A stretch of 9,847 nt of DNA from Prevotellaceae bacterium (GCA_031264875.1 JAISDK010000251.1:1-9847), one strand, 5' to 3'; counted from the stretch's first letter, positions 1 through 7,745 are shown. Numbers and translations: made by a program. Notes: a model not told the origin generated them from the letters alone.

Positions 1-690
1 TTCATACACGTCGGCAGTCCATAGGTGGAACGGCACAAGCGATATTTTAAATGCAAGTCCGGCAAAGAAAAACACAAAGCCAAACAGCGTCATCGCACTG
101 CCCGACACAAGCGAACTCATATCGCTGAAATACAGTGTACCCGTTGCTCCGTAAAGATACGAAAGCCCGAACATCATTATTCCCGACGAAAGCGCTGAAA
201 TAAGGATGAATTTAGCTCCTGCTTCGGCTGAACGTTCCCTGTATTTGTTGTATGCGGCGAGGCAGGCCAGAGGAAGGGAGGCTGTTTCCACGCCGATATA
301 CAGCATCATGAAGTTTCCTGCGGATATCATCAGATACATGCCCAGCAGAGTTACGGCTGTCAAAGTATAAAATTCTCCCTCGCGCTGTTTAAGGGCAGGT
401 TCCGAGTTCAGCCACTGTCCGGACTGCATAAGCACGAAACAAGTTGCTATGTTGAGTATGTTTTTCATCATAACGGTCATCGCCGAACTGACATACATTC
501 CTCCAAAGGCAATGCCTTCGGAGTGGACAAAAAAGCCGGCAACAGTATGTATCCCAAACAATATGCAGACTGTGGGATGAAGCCATTTTTTGGAGCGGAC
601 GCTGCCGAATATGTCGTAGATTACCAGGATTAAAAATATGACCATTAAGCCGGTCTCCTGCTGCATTTTTAGAAAATTACTTAGATCCAT
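1..690 (-). CDS. nuoN: NADH-quinone oxidoreductase subunit N, partial (C-terminus beyond window)
   Basis: Antiporter-like membrane subunit of respiratory complex I (NADH:quinone oxidoreductase), one of the proton-translocating channels of the membrane arm. Seen: an ATG at 688-690 on the minus strand opens a frame that stays open for 230 codons to the window edge; the family is usually about 450-500 residues, so roughly half is present. The translation is strongly hydrophobic and carries family marks: the channel glutamate in YIGVETASLPL (Glu135), the helix-7 lysine in GLAFKISLVPFHLW (Lys215), followed by the PFHLWTADVYE loop. It begins 12 nt after the nuoM stop in the same orientation, so the two are almost surely co-transcribed. 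The fragment shows no frameshift. Confident identification; the exact start is less certain because another in-frame Met lies at codon 9. Confidence 0.93.
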   Translation of the reverse strand, partial: MDLSNFLKMQQETGLMVIFLILVIYDIFGSVRSKKWLHPTVCILFGIHTVAGFFVHSEGIAFGGMYVSSAMTVMMKNILNIATCFVLMQSGQWLNSEPALKQREGEFYTLTAVTLLGMYLMISAGNFMMLYIGVETASLPLACLAAYNKYRERSAEAGAKFILISALSSGIMMFGLSYLYGATGTLYFSDMSSLVSGSAMTLFGFVFFFAGLAFKISLVPFHLWTADVYE

Positions 691-702
691 GTGTTTTTAA
701 CT

Positions 703-2175
703 TTATAATAAACTTAAATATTTGATAACGGGAGCGAGACTGCTGCTTATGATGTCGGACACCGAAGAAGGCATGACTCCAATAAATACTATTCCTGCAA
801 TAAGCGTTACCACCGACACTTTTTCGTACCACGAAGCATCGGAGAGCGAAAGATGATGTTCGTTCAGTACCGGGCCGTAAAGTATTTTACCCACCGTGCG
901 AAGTATATACACGGCAGTAATCACGATAGAGCAGGTTGCCGTTACGGTCAGTATCCGGCGGAACAGGTCGGCATGTTCAAACGAGCCAATGAATACGGTC
1001 ATTTCGGCAACGAACCCGCTCAGTCCCGGAAGACCCAGCGAGGCCAGACCCGCAATTACATAGCAGACGGAGGCAAAGGGCATGATTTTCATCAAGCCTC
1101 CCATTTCGCGGATGTCGCGCGTATGTGTACGTCCGTATATCAAACCGATAAGGGCAAAGAACAGGGCTGTCATAAGTCCGTGCGACAGCATTTGCAGCAC
1201 TGCTCCGGTCATAGCCGTGCGGTTCAGCATCAGTATTGCGAAAAGCACCAGTCCGCAGTGACTTACCGACGAATAGGCATTGATGTACTTCAAATCGGTC
1301 TGCACCACGGCGCTGAACGCTCCGTAAACCACGCTTGTGCCTGTAAGTATCAAAAATATCCATGAAAGGTCGTGAGCGGCTTCCGGCATGAGGTATATTG
1401 CAACGCGAAAACATCCGTATCCGCCGAGTTTCATCAGCACTCCGGCATGAAGCATCGAGACGGCAGTGGGCGCGGAGGCATGTCCGTCGGGCGACCAGGT
1501 GTGAAATGGAAACAGGGCGCCAAGCGTTCCGAAACCCAGAAAGGTAACCGGAAATATCCAGTACTGGTGCGACATCGGAATAGTTTTGCCGGCCAGTTCA
1601 ACGATATTCATGCTTGTGTGTCCCGACGTGAAATATATTCCTAAAATACCGGTAAGCAGAAACGCCGATCCTGCCATCAGCATCAGCGTCAGCTTCATTG
1701 CCGAATATTCCTTGCGTCCGGTACCCCATACGCCTATAAGGAGATACATCGGAATCAGGGCGACTTCGTAGAAAAGAAACATCGTGAAAAGGTCGAGCGA
1801 GATAAAGAACCCGAAAACGCCGACTGTCAGCAGACAGTACCACATAAAATATTCCCTCGGCATGTTCCACGACGAGAAAACGCCCGTGAACACGATAATC
1901 GCTGACAGGGCTATCATTAACACTGAAATGCCGTCGACTCCAACGGCATAGTGTATGTTCAGCGATTCGTACCAGACGATGCTGTCGGTAAAAAGCATTT
2001 CACTGCCGGACAGCGCTCTTTCGTGTACAAACATCGCTGCCAGCACGGCCGCCAAACCCATCAGCGCCGAGGCTCCCGTTACCATGACAGCACGTATTTG
2101 CTTCATGTTTCGGCATATAAACAAAGACAGCAGCATTAAAACCGGTACTGCTACAAATAAAGATAATATGTTCAT
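703..2175 (-). CDS. nuoM: NADH-quinone oxidoreductase subunit M
   Basis: Membrane-arm antiporter-like subunit of complex I that couples quinone reduction to proton transfer. Seen: 490 residues (E. coli NuoM is about 509), hydrophobic throughout. The helix-5 glutamate lies in LFYEVALIPMYLLIG (Glu137), the loop PFHTWSPDGHASAPTAVS at 223-240, a lysine in GVLMKLGGYG (Lys249), and the helix-12 glutamate in LSGFVAEMTVFIG (Glu391). Odd: the conserved helix-7 lysine expected five residues before PFH (E. coli Lys234) reads as Leu218 here, in FGTLGALFPFH. Whether this is lineage-wide cannot be told from the window. The ATG at 2173-2175 is 9 nt after the stop of the upstream TPR gene and nuoN follows after 12 nt. 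No nuoL precedes it, unlike the usual nuo order. The family assignment is firm; the missing lysine is read by eye from motif spacing. Confidence 0.96.
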   Translation of the reverse strand: MNILSLFVAVPVLMLLSLFICRNMKQIRAVMVTGASALMGLAAVLAAMFVHERALSGSEMLFTDSIVWYESLNIHYAVGVDGISVLMIALSAIIVFTGVFSSWNMPREYFMWYCLLTVGVFGFFISLDLFTMFLFYEVALIPMYLLIGVWGTGRKEYSAMKLTLMLMAGSAFLLTGILGIYFTSGHTSMNIVELAGKTIPMSHQYWIFPVTFLGFGTLGALFPFHTWSPDGHASAPTAVSMLHAGVLMKLGGYGCFRVAIYLMPEAAHDLSWIFLILTGTSVVYGAFSAVVQTDLKYINAYSSVSHCGLVLFAILMLNRTAMTGAVLQMLSHGLMTALFFALIGLIYGRTHTRDIREMGGLMKIMPFASVCYVIAGLASLGLPGLSGFVAEMTVFIGSFEHADLFRRILTVTATCSIVITAVYILRTVGKILYGPVLNEHHLSLSDASWYEKVSVVTLIAGIVFIGVMPSSVSDIISSSLAPVIKYLSLL

Positions 2176-2184
2176 TGTATGTTA

Positions 2185-3474
2185 TTATTTACCCAAAAGT
2201 TTCGAATACTTTTCTACGTTTGCCTTGTACGTTTCATTTTCGTAGCGAAAACGGAAGTTAATATCCCTCAGCGCATGGATTACGGGCTGGGCTAACGATG
2301 TATCGCCTCCAGACAGGTTGAATGCTTTTTCGAGGAATGGCAGCGCCTGCTTGAGCTGTGCATCGGCAAGATTCAGCAGACGTTCGTATTCAGCGTTGTT
2401 TTTTTCCGCCACAGCCTGTGCGGTATATTGTGCGCCCAGATTGAAGTGCAGTAGTCCCAGCGCCGAATAGCCGTAGAAATAGTCCGGATCGACGGCTGTG
2501 GATTTTTTGAAACATTCGATGGCCGCTTCCAGATTGTCTGTCCGTTCATGCAGCTGCCCTTCAACGGCATATAATCCGGGATTATTTGGTTCCGACTGCT
2601 GTGCCTTCTTTATCAGGGGCAGTATTTCCTTAGGATTGTTTCCCGAGGCCATGTAATTGTTGATCAGGGAAAATATTATCTGCGGATTGTCGGGGTTTGC
2701 GGCAAATCCTTTTTCCAGCACTTCCCTGGCTTCGTTGGGACGATCGAGGCTCATCAGCGTTTTTCCGAGATAAGCATAGGCGTCTCCTCCTTCGGTATAG
2801 CCCAGAGTTATTGCCCTGCGCAGGTATTTTTCGGCAATGGAATCTCTGCCGATATTGCTCGATATCACGCCTGCAAAATAATAGCCCGGCGAATCGGTTT
2901 TTCCGATCAGGGGGTCTGCCGAGCAGGTGACTGAGAATATGAACAGTTCAACCGATTCGGCAAGTTTGCCGGCGTAGTATTTGTTGAACGCTTCGTTTTT
3001 CGACAGTGTTGCCAGCAGGTCGAGACCGTCGGCTATTTTTTGCAAGTTTTTGCCGTTTCTGTCGAGGATTTTTGCTCTCTGATATGCTTCGTATGATTTC
3101 CATACGGGGTTGGGGACTTCGTATTTGAGGATGTCCCAGAACATCAACATTCCCGATGCGAGGTACATTTTTTTGTCGGACAGCGTATGTACTTTGTACT
3201 GTTTACCGTCGATGGTTTCAACGGTTTCGATGACTGTTTCGCCTTCTATGGCGATTTTGTAGTCTTTTTCGCTCATTCCCGCCATAAGGTTCGATGCGGG
3301 ACTGTGAGCTATGTCATAGAACAGTTTACCTCTGGCAATCCATGTCTTGACGCTGGCTCCTTTCCTTGCATGTGCAATATCTCTGTCGCTTGCTGCAATT
3401 TTGTTGTGAAATTTCTGGGACGATGCTGCGCCCGCACTTAAAAGTATAAATACTGTAATCAGTAATTTTCTCAT
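2185..3474 (-). CDS. Exported tetratricopeptide-repeat protein downstream of gyrA
   Basis: A 429-residue protein of unknown specific function. Seen: an N-terminal signal peptide (MRKLLITVFILLSAGAASSQ; basic start, hydrophobic core, small residues before a likely cut near residue 20), so it probably acts in the periplasm or at the envelope. Residues 30-180 form a mixed segment I do not recognise. From about 198 to 390 there are repeated helix pairs of TPR type, for example AEKYLRRAITLGY, AREVLEKGFAANPDNPQ, LYAVEGQLHERTDNLEAAIE and CFKKSTAVDPDYFYGYSALG. TPR arrays generally bind peptides or scaffold complexes. It starts 8 nt after the gyrA stop and ends 9 nt before nuoM, so it is probably translated from the same message. 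No catalytic motif is visible. My impression, unverified here, is that a TPR protein next to gyrA recurs in Bacteroidales, which would suggest an inherited rather than chance pairing. Confidence 0.85.
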   Translation of the reverse strand: MRKLLITVFILLSAGAASSQKFHNKIAASDRDIAHARKGASVKTWIARGKLFYDIAHSPASNLMAGMSEKDYKIAIEGETVIETVETIDGKQYKVHTLSDKKMYLASGMLMFWDILKYEVPNPVWKSYEAYQRAKILDRNGKNLQKIADGLDLLATLSKNEAFNKYYAGKLAESVELFIFSVTCSADPLIGKTDSPGYYFAGVISSNIGRDSIAEKYLRRAITLGYTEGGDAYAYLGKTLMSLDRPNEAREVLEKGFAANPDNPQIIFSLINNYMASGNNPKEILPLIKKAQQSEPNNPGLYAVEGQLHERTDNLEAAIECFKKSTAVDPDYFYGYSALGLLHFNLGAQYTAQAVAEKNNAEYERLLNLADAQLKQALPFLEKAFNLSGGDTSLAQPVIHALRDINFRFRYENETYKANVEKYSKLLGK

Positions 3475-3482
3475 AACTCGAT

Positions 3483-5996
3483 CTATTCGCTTATTGTTTC
3501 CGTTGCTTCGGTATTTCCGGGTTGAGTGCTTTCAGCGTTTTCCACCGATTTTTCTTCGCTTTTGTTTACCTGTACTACGGCGGCAATCGAATCCTTGTCT
3601 CTCAGCTTGATGAGTATCACGCCCTGTGCTGTTCTTTTCAAGAGCCTTATTTCCGAAATGGCCATGCGTATTGTCAAACCCGATTTGTTGATTATCATAA
3701 GGTCGTTGTCGTCGGTAACATGTTTTATTGCGATCAGTTTTCCTGTTTTTTCCGTAATGTTCAAGGTTTTCACTCCTTTTCCTCCGCGTTTTGTTACGCG
3801 GTAGTCGTCCATTTCCGAGCGTTTTCCGAAGCCGTTTTCGGAAACTACCAGTATCTGGGCGCTTTGATCTTGTGCACATACCATTCCGATCACTTCGTCG
3901 TTTTCGTCGATTGTCATTCCGCGCACGCCTGCTCCCGTGCGTCCGATTGGACGGACATCGGCTTCGCTGAATCTTACGGCTTTTCCTTCTCTTGCGGCCA
4001 TGATGATTTCGTTTGAGCCGTTGGTCAGGGATGCTTCCAGGAGTTCGTCGTTATCCCTGATGGTTATGGCGTTGACGCCTGTTACACGGGGATGGGAATA
4101 TTCTGAGAGCCGGGTTTTTTTGACGGTTGCCCGTTTTGTGCACAATACTATATAATTGTTGTTGATATATTCTTCGTCGGCGAGGGTTTTGACGTTGATG
4201 TATGCCATTACCTTGTCGTCGGCTTCAATGTTGATTACATTCTGGATTGCACGGCCTTTGGATGTTTTCGAGCCTTCGGGGACTTCGTAAACTTTCAGCC
4301 AGTAGCACCGGCCTTTTCCGGTAAAAAACAGCATGGTGCTGTGCATGTTGGCCATGTAGATATGCTCGATGAAGTCGTCGTCTCTTGTTGTGCTTCCTTT
4401 CGATCCTATTCCTCCGCGGCTTTGCAGGCGGTAGTCGTTGAGTGGCGTGCGCTTGATGTATCCCAGGTGCGAGATTGTGATGATTACGTCTTCGTCGGCG
4501 TAAAAGTCTTCGGGATTAAATTCGTCGGCGGTAAGGATTATGTTTGTACGGCGTTCGTCACCGTATTTTTCCCGTACTTCGACAAGTTCGTCCTTGATTA
4601 TTTTCATTTGCAGGCCTTCGTCGGCAAGTATTGCTTTCAGGCTGTCGATAAGGCGCATCAGTTCGTCGTATTCTTCTTTCATCTTGTCTCTTTCCAGACC
4701 TGTGAGCTGTCGCAGGCGCATGTCGATGATTGCGGAAGCTTGTGGTTCGGAGAGGCTGAACTGCGCCATCAGTCCGGTACGTGCTTCGTCGGGGGTTTTT
4801 GAAGCGCGGATGGTTGCGATTACCGCATCGAGGTTATCGAGGGCGATAAACAGTCCTTCAAGTATGTGGGCGCGTTTTTCGGCATGTTCGAGATCGAACC
4901 GTGTTCGCCGCACTACGACTTCGTGACGGTGCTTTACGTAGTATTTAATCAGTTGCCGGAGATTGAGCAGCCTTGGGCGTCCATCGACAAGGGCAACGTT
5001 GTTTACCGGGAAGCTTGACTGAAGCTGTGTGTGCTTGAAAAGATTGTTGAGAACGACGTTTGCAACTGCCTCGTGCTTTACTTTAAGTATTATGCGCATT
5101 CCGTGCTGGTCGCTTTCGTCGTTTACATACGAGATGCCTTCTATCTTTTTGTCGGTGACAAGTTCGGCAATGTTTTCTATCAAGGTTTTTTTGTTTACCT
5201 GATACGGTATTTCGGTGACAACTATGGTTTCCCGTCCGTTTTCGGCAATTTCGATATCTGTTTTTGCTCTGACTACTATTCGTCCGCGTCCTGTTTCGTA
5301 TGCGTCCTTAATGCCCTGTATTCCGTATATGGTGGCTCCGGTTGGGAAATCGGGGCCTTTCACGTGGTGCATCAGTTCGTCAACGCTGATTTCGCTGTTG
5401 TCGATATATGCAATGACTGCGTTGCATATTTCCCGGAGGTTGTGCGGAGGCATATTGGTTGCCATGCCTACTGCAATTCCCGAGGCTCCGTTGACCAGCA
5501 GTGTGGGGATTTTGGTGGCAAGCACAACGGGTTCTTCGTATTCTTCACTGTAGTTGGATACAAAATCCACTGTGTTTTTATCCAGATCGGCAAGTATGTC
5601 TTCGGAGATTTTGTACAGACGGGCTTCGGTATAACGCATGGCGGCTGCCGAATCGCCGTCAACGGATCCGAAGTTTCCCTGCCCATCGACCAGCATGTAG
5701 CGCATGCTCCAGGGCTGTGCCAGGCGAACCATGGCGTCGTAAACCGAACTGTCGCCGTGAGGGTGATATTTTCCCATGACGTCTCCGACGATACGTGCGC
5801 ATTTTTTATGCGGCCTGTTGGCGTATATGCCCATTTCTCCCATTCCGAACAATATGCGGCGATGAACCGGTTTCATCCCGTCGCGCACGTCGGGAAGTGC
5901 GCGTGATACAATAACTGACATCGAATAGTCGATGTACGATGTCTTCATCTCCTCTTCGATGTTGATCTTAATAATTCTTTCGTTCTTTTCTTCCAT
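3483..5996 (-). CDS. gyrA: DNA gyrase subunit A
   Basis: Breakage-reunion subunit of DNA gyrase, a type IIA topoisomerase that introduces negative supercoils with GyrB. Seen: 837 residues, full length. The catalytic tyrosine is Tyr122 in AMRYTEARL, the same number as in E. coli. The quinolone-resistance region reads KYHPHGDSSVYDAMVRLAQP with Ser83 and Asp87, the residues associated with quinolone susceptibility. The winged-helix and tower part runs to about residue 490, followed by the C-terminal beta-pinwheel with a GyrA-box-like QSRGGIG at 525-531 and a second repeat, KRGGKG, near the C-terminus. The GyrA box is diverged from the E. coli QRRGGKG. It ends in an acidic, low-complexity tail (KSEEKSVENAESTQPGNTEATETISE). 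The ATG at 5994-5996 is the first gene of the leftward group; a candidate promoter lies about 70 nt upstream. ParC is excluded mainly by the presence of a GyrA box. Confidence 0.97.
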   Translation of the reverse strand: MEEKNERIIKINIEEEMKTSYIDYSMSVIVSRALPDVRDGMKPVHRRILFGMGEMGIYANRPHKKCARIVGDVMGKYHPHGDSSVYDAMVRLAQPWSMRYMLVDGQGNFGSVDGDSAAAMRYTEARLYKISEDILADLDKNTVDFVSNYSEEYEEPVVLATKIPTLLVNGASGIAVGMATNMPPHNLREICNAVIAYIDNSEISVDELMHHVKGPDFPTGATIYGIQGIKDAYETGRGRIVVRAKTDIEIAENGRETIVVTEIPYQVNKKTLIENIAELVTDKKIEGISYVNDESDQHGMRIILKVKHEAVANVVLNNLFKHTQLQSSFPVNNVALVDGRPRLLNLRQLIKYYVKHRHEVVVRRTRFDLEHAEKRAHILEGLFIALDNLDAVIATIRASKTPDEARTGLMAQFSLSEPQASAIIDMRLRQLTGLERDKMKEEYDELMRLIDSLKAILADEGLQMKIIKDELVEVREKYGDERRTNIILTADEFNPEDFYADEDVIITISHLGYIKRTPLNDYRLQSRGGIGSKGSTTRDDDFIEHIYMANMHSTMLFFTGKGRCYWLKVYEVPEGSKTSKGRAIQNVINIEADDKVMAYINVKTLADEEYINNNYIVLCTKRATVKKTRLSEYSHPRVTGVNAITIRDNDELLEASLTNGSNEIIMAAREGKAVRFSEADVRPIGRTGAGVRGMTIDENDEVIGMVCAQDQSAQILVVSENGFGKRSEMDDYRVTKRGGKGVKTLNITEKTGKLIAIKHVTDDNDLMIINKSGLTIRMAISEIRLLKRTAQGVILIKLRDKDSIAAVVQVNKSEEKSVENAESTQPGNTEATETISE

Positions 5997-6063
5997 TATA
6001 ATAACATGTTATTCAAAACCTTATATGTGGTTTAATGTCGTTTATTACCGCTTAAAATGCGCG

Positions 6064-6096
6064 CTAAAGTACTAATTTTATCGCAACTTAATGAAA
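6064..6096 (-). promoter_or_regulatory. Candidate Bacteroides-type promoter for gyrA
   Basis: Read on the minus strand, TACTTTAG (6064-6071) resembles the Bacteroidota -7 box TAnnTTTG with one mismatch. TTTC (6093-6096) lies 21 nt upstream of it, close to the -33 TTTG element. Transcription would start near 6058 and give a leader of about 60 nt before gyrA. Two mismatches make this tentative. Confidence 0.4.
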
Positions 6097-6146
6097 AAAC
6101 ACCGGATGCGGGACGTATGCCTGACTGTGGCGCCGGACGGGAGAGG

Positions 6147-6166
6147 ATTGTTGCGCACGCAACGAT
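6147..6166. repeat. Near-perfect 20-bp palindrome in the gyrA/lgt intergenic region
   Basis: The arms ATTGTTGCG and CGCAACGAT flank a central CA. Eight of the nine arm positions pair, the exception being a T/G pair third from the outside. It lies between the two divergent promoters and abuts the -33 region of the lgt promoter, where a dimeric regulator would be well placed. It lacks a following T-run and lies upstream of both genes, so it is not a terminator for either. No regulator can be named. Confidence 0.5.
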
Positions 6167-6197
6167 TAAAATACGTTAAAAAAAATACTTACTTTTG
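6166..6197 (+). promoter_or_regulatory. Candidate Bacteroides-type promoter for lgt
   Basis: TACTTTTG at 6190-6197 matches the Bacteroidota -7 consensus TAnnTTTG exactly. The -33 element is weak: only TTAA (6166-6169) sits at the right distance, 20 nt upstream. Transcription would start near 6204 and give a very AT-rich leader of about 32 nt before the lgt ATG, typical of Bacteroidota genes without a Shine-Dalgarno. Confidence 0.6.
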
Positions 6198-6235
6198 CCG
6201 CCGCTATAATTTATTATTATTTAATATAAAATGTT

Positions 6236-7129
6236 ATGATATACGAATTTCTCTCCATTAAATGGGACGTTTCGCCCTATATTTTAGATTTTGGCTTTTT
6301 AAGATTCCGGTGGTACAGCCTGATGTTTGCCGTTTCTTTCATTCTCGGCATGATTATCTTCAGGAAAATGATCGAAAGGGAGCATAAGCCCTTAACGCTG
6401 TGGGACAATATACTTGTTCCCGTTTTCCTGGGTACTTTCCTGGGGGCGAGGCTGGGACACTGTCTGTTTTATCATCCCGACTATTTCATTCCCCATTTCT
6501 GGGAAATATTCATACCGTTCAGCAACGGGAAATTCACGGGCTTCGAGGGTGTGGCAAGTCACGGAGCGGCAATAGGGATTTTGCTGGGACTGTATTATTA
6601 CAGCCGGAAAAATAAAGTCCCCTACCTGTGGATACTCGACAGGATAGTGATAACTATTGCTCTGGCAGGTTTTTTTATCAGGATCGGGAATCTTATGAAC
6701 TCCGAAATCTACGGGCATGCAACCAGTCTGCCATGGGGATTTGTGTTTGTAAGGCATCACGAAACTGTTCCGAAACATCCTACGCAGATATATGAAGCGC
6801 TGTGTTATTTGACAATCTTCATATTTCTTTATCTTATATATCTCAAAAAACGGCCTCCGTTCAGAGACGGGGTTATCTTTTCATTTTTCCTGATTCTGCT
6901 TTTCGGCGCACGTTTCTGCATCGAATTTCTGAAGGAGGTGCAGGCCGGATTCGAGGAAAAACTGCCGCTCGATATGGGACAGTGGCTGAGTATTCCCCTG
7001 ATTGCCGCCGGGTTCGTTTTGCTGATGTCGCTCTATAAAAAGGGGCTGACCGTGACGCCACCACCACCGCCGCCGGAACCTAAACCGGTAAAAAAACAGG
7101 CGAAATTAAAAGGTGACAGGCGACGTTAG
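6236..7129 (+). CDS. lgt: Prolipoprotein diacylglyceryl transferase
   Basis: Inner-membrane enzyme that moves a diacylglyceryl group from phosphatidylglycerol to the lipobox cysteine of prelipoproteins, the first step of lipoprotein maturation. Seen: 297 residues with several hydrophobic helices. Motifs in order: RWYSLMFAVSFILG (25-38), FLGARLGH (68-75), SHGAAIG (108-114) with the conserved His109, the signature FIRIGNLMNSEIYG (147-160) with Arg149, Asn152, Asn155 and Glu157, HPTQIYEA (181-188), and FGARFCIEFLKE (223-234) with Arg226 and Glu230. These match residues known to matter in the family. The C-terminus is extended by a run of six prolines (275-280) and a basic tail ending GDRRR, beyond the usual core. 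The ATG at 6236 was chosen because the one at 6231 meets a stop within two codons. A small ORF overlaps its last 17 nt. Confidence 0.97.
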   Translation: MIYEFLSIKWDVSPYILDFGFLRFRWYSLMFAVSFILGMIIFRKMIEREHKPLTLWDNILVPVFLGTFLGARLGHCLFYHPDYFIPHFWEIFIPFSNGKFTGFEGVASHGAAIGILLGLYYYSRKNKVPYLWILDRIVITIALAGFFIRIGNLMNSEIYGHATSLPWGFVFVRHHETVPKHPTQIYEALCYLTIFIFLYLIYLKKRPPFRDGVIFSFFLILLFGARFCIEFLKEVQAGFEEKLPLDMGQWLSIPLIAAGFVLLMSLYKKGLTVTPPPPPPEPKPVKKQAKLKGDRRR

Positions 7130-7325
7130 TTTAACAAGGGAAAAACTCTCCCGCCTGAAAGCAAAACTGTACGACTATCAGCAATCGGGTCTTCCGGAAG
7201 AAAAAGCCGATGAAAACAGCAGAAAAAAAGGAAAATGGTTTACCCGTCAGCTTGAGTTGCAGGAACAGATACAACAGATGGATACTGATACAGGTAACCT
7301 TATTAAAGAACGGAAAAATACTTAA
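7113..7325 (+). CDS. Small charged helical protein overlapping the end of lgt (hypothetical)
   Basis: A 70-residue frame starting at GTG (7113-7115), 17 nt inside the end of lgt in another frame, and ending with TAA at 7323-7325. I recognise no family. Seen: two amphipathic, highly charged helical stretches (about 9-24, EKLSRLKAKLYDYQQ, and 42-57, WFTRQLELQEQIQQMD) joined by a polar segment GLPEEKADENSRKKGK. No signal peptide, membrane segment or cysteine is present. The composition looks protein-like rather than random, with codon use and GC content like lgt rather than like the AT-rich sequence that follows, and the overlap would allow translational coupling. Against it: short, non-ATG start, no clear ribosome binding site. 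It could instead be the unrelated tail of an old gene. Confidence 0.45.
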   Translation: MTGDVSLTREKLSRLKAKLYDYQQSGLPEEKADENSRKKGKWFTRQLELQEQIQQMDTDTGNLIKERKNT

Positions 7326-7404
7326 TCAGGAAAGCAAATATCTTATGAATATTGTTATACAGTACGCGGGCGAAAATTGTGATATAAAAACAGAAAAAAA
7401 TGTA

Positions 7405-7745
7405 GCTTCGAGGCGAAAAATTCCTGTGAATTTTGGATGCCGAAAGCTCCGAGACGAAAAATCTGATTGGATTTTTCATGCAGAAGACTTCAGGACGAAA
7501 ATACACTGTGCTTTTTTCGTCCCGGAGACTCCAGGACGAAAAATACACTGTGCTTTTTCCTTCCCGGAGACTCCAGGACGAAAAATACACTATGTATTTT
7601 CCTTCCCGGAGACTCCAGGACGAAAAATACACTGAGCTTTTTCCTTCCCGAAGACTCCAGGACGAAAAAAACACAGTGTATTTTCCTTCCCGGAGACTCC
7701 AGGACGAAAAATACACTATGTTTTTTCTTTTCCGAAGACTCCAGG
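7405..7745. repeat. Tandem array of 40-42 bp units, each containing an inverted repeat
   Basis: Head-to-tail units with no spacers: 7405-7445 (41 bp, diverged), 7446-7485 (40, diverged), 7486-7526 (41), then five 42-bp units at 7527-7568, 7569-7610, 7611-7652, 7653-7694 and 7695-7736, and a 9-bp stub GACTCCAGG to 7745. The 42-bp consensus opens GACTCCAGGACGAAAAATAC and closes TTTTCCTTCCCGGA, with most variation around the middle. A-run and T-run face each other in every unit, making an AT-rich hairpin such as AAAATACA-CTA-TGTATTTT in the 7569 unit. The period is a multiple of three, so long open frames appear in several phases without indicating a gene. The two leftmost units are the most diverged, as expected of old edge copies. 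Function unknown. Confidence 0.9.

Noticed and set aside
853..1365. Plus-strand open frame opposite nuoM
   Set aside because: Shadow of the clearly conserved NuoM coding sequence on the other strand, with no protein-family resemblance.
5031..5906. Long plus-strand open frame (291 residues) opposite gyrA
   Set aside because: It is antisense to the well-conserved GyrA coding sequence; its composition (Val, Phe, Tyr, Cys-rich) is that of a shadow frame.
5880..5996. Quinolone-resistance substitution in gyrA
   Set aside because: The resistance-determining region (about 5730-5760 on the minus strand) encodes Ser83 and Asp87, the susceptible-type residues; nothing unusual is seen.
7303..7716. Minus-strand gene of 137 residues made of SSWSLREGK repeats
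   Set aside because: Its length comes from a repeat period divisible by three; other frames are equally open. There is no plausible start region or recognisable domain outside the repeats.
7405..7745. CRISPR array
   Set aside because: The units are contiguous with no unique spacers; variation is a few bases around the centre of each unit. A CRISPR array would show near-identical repeats separated by unrelated sequences of about 30-40 bases.
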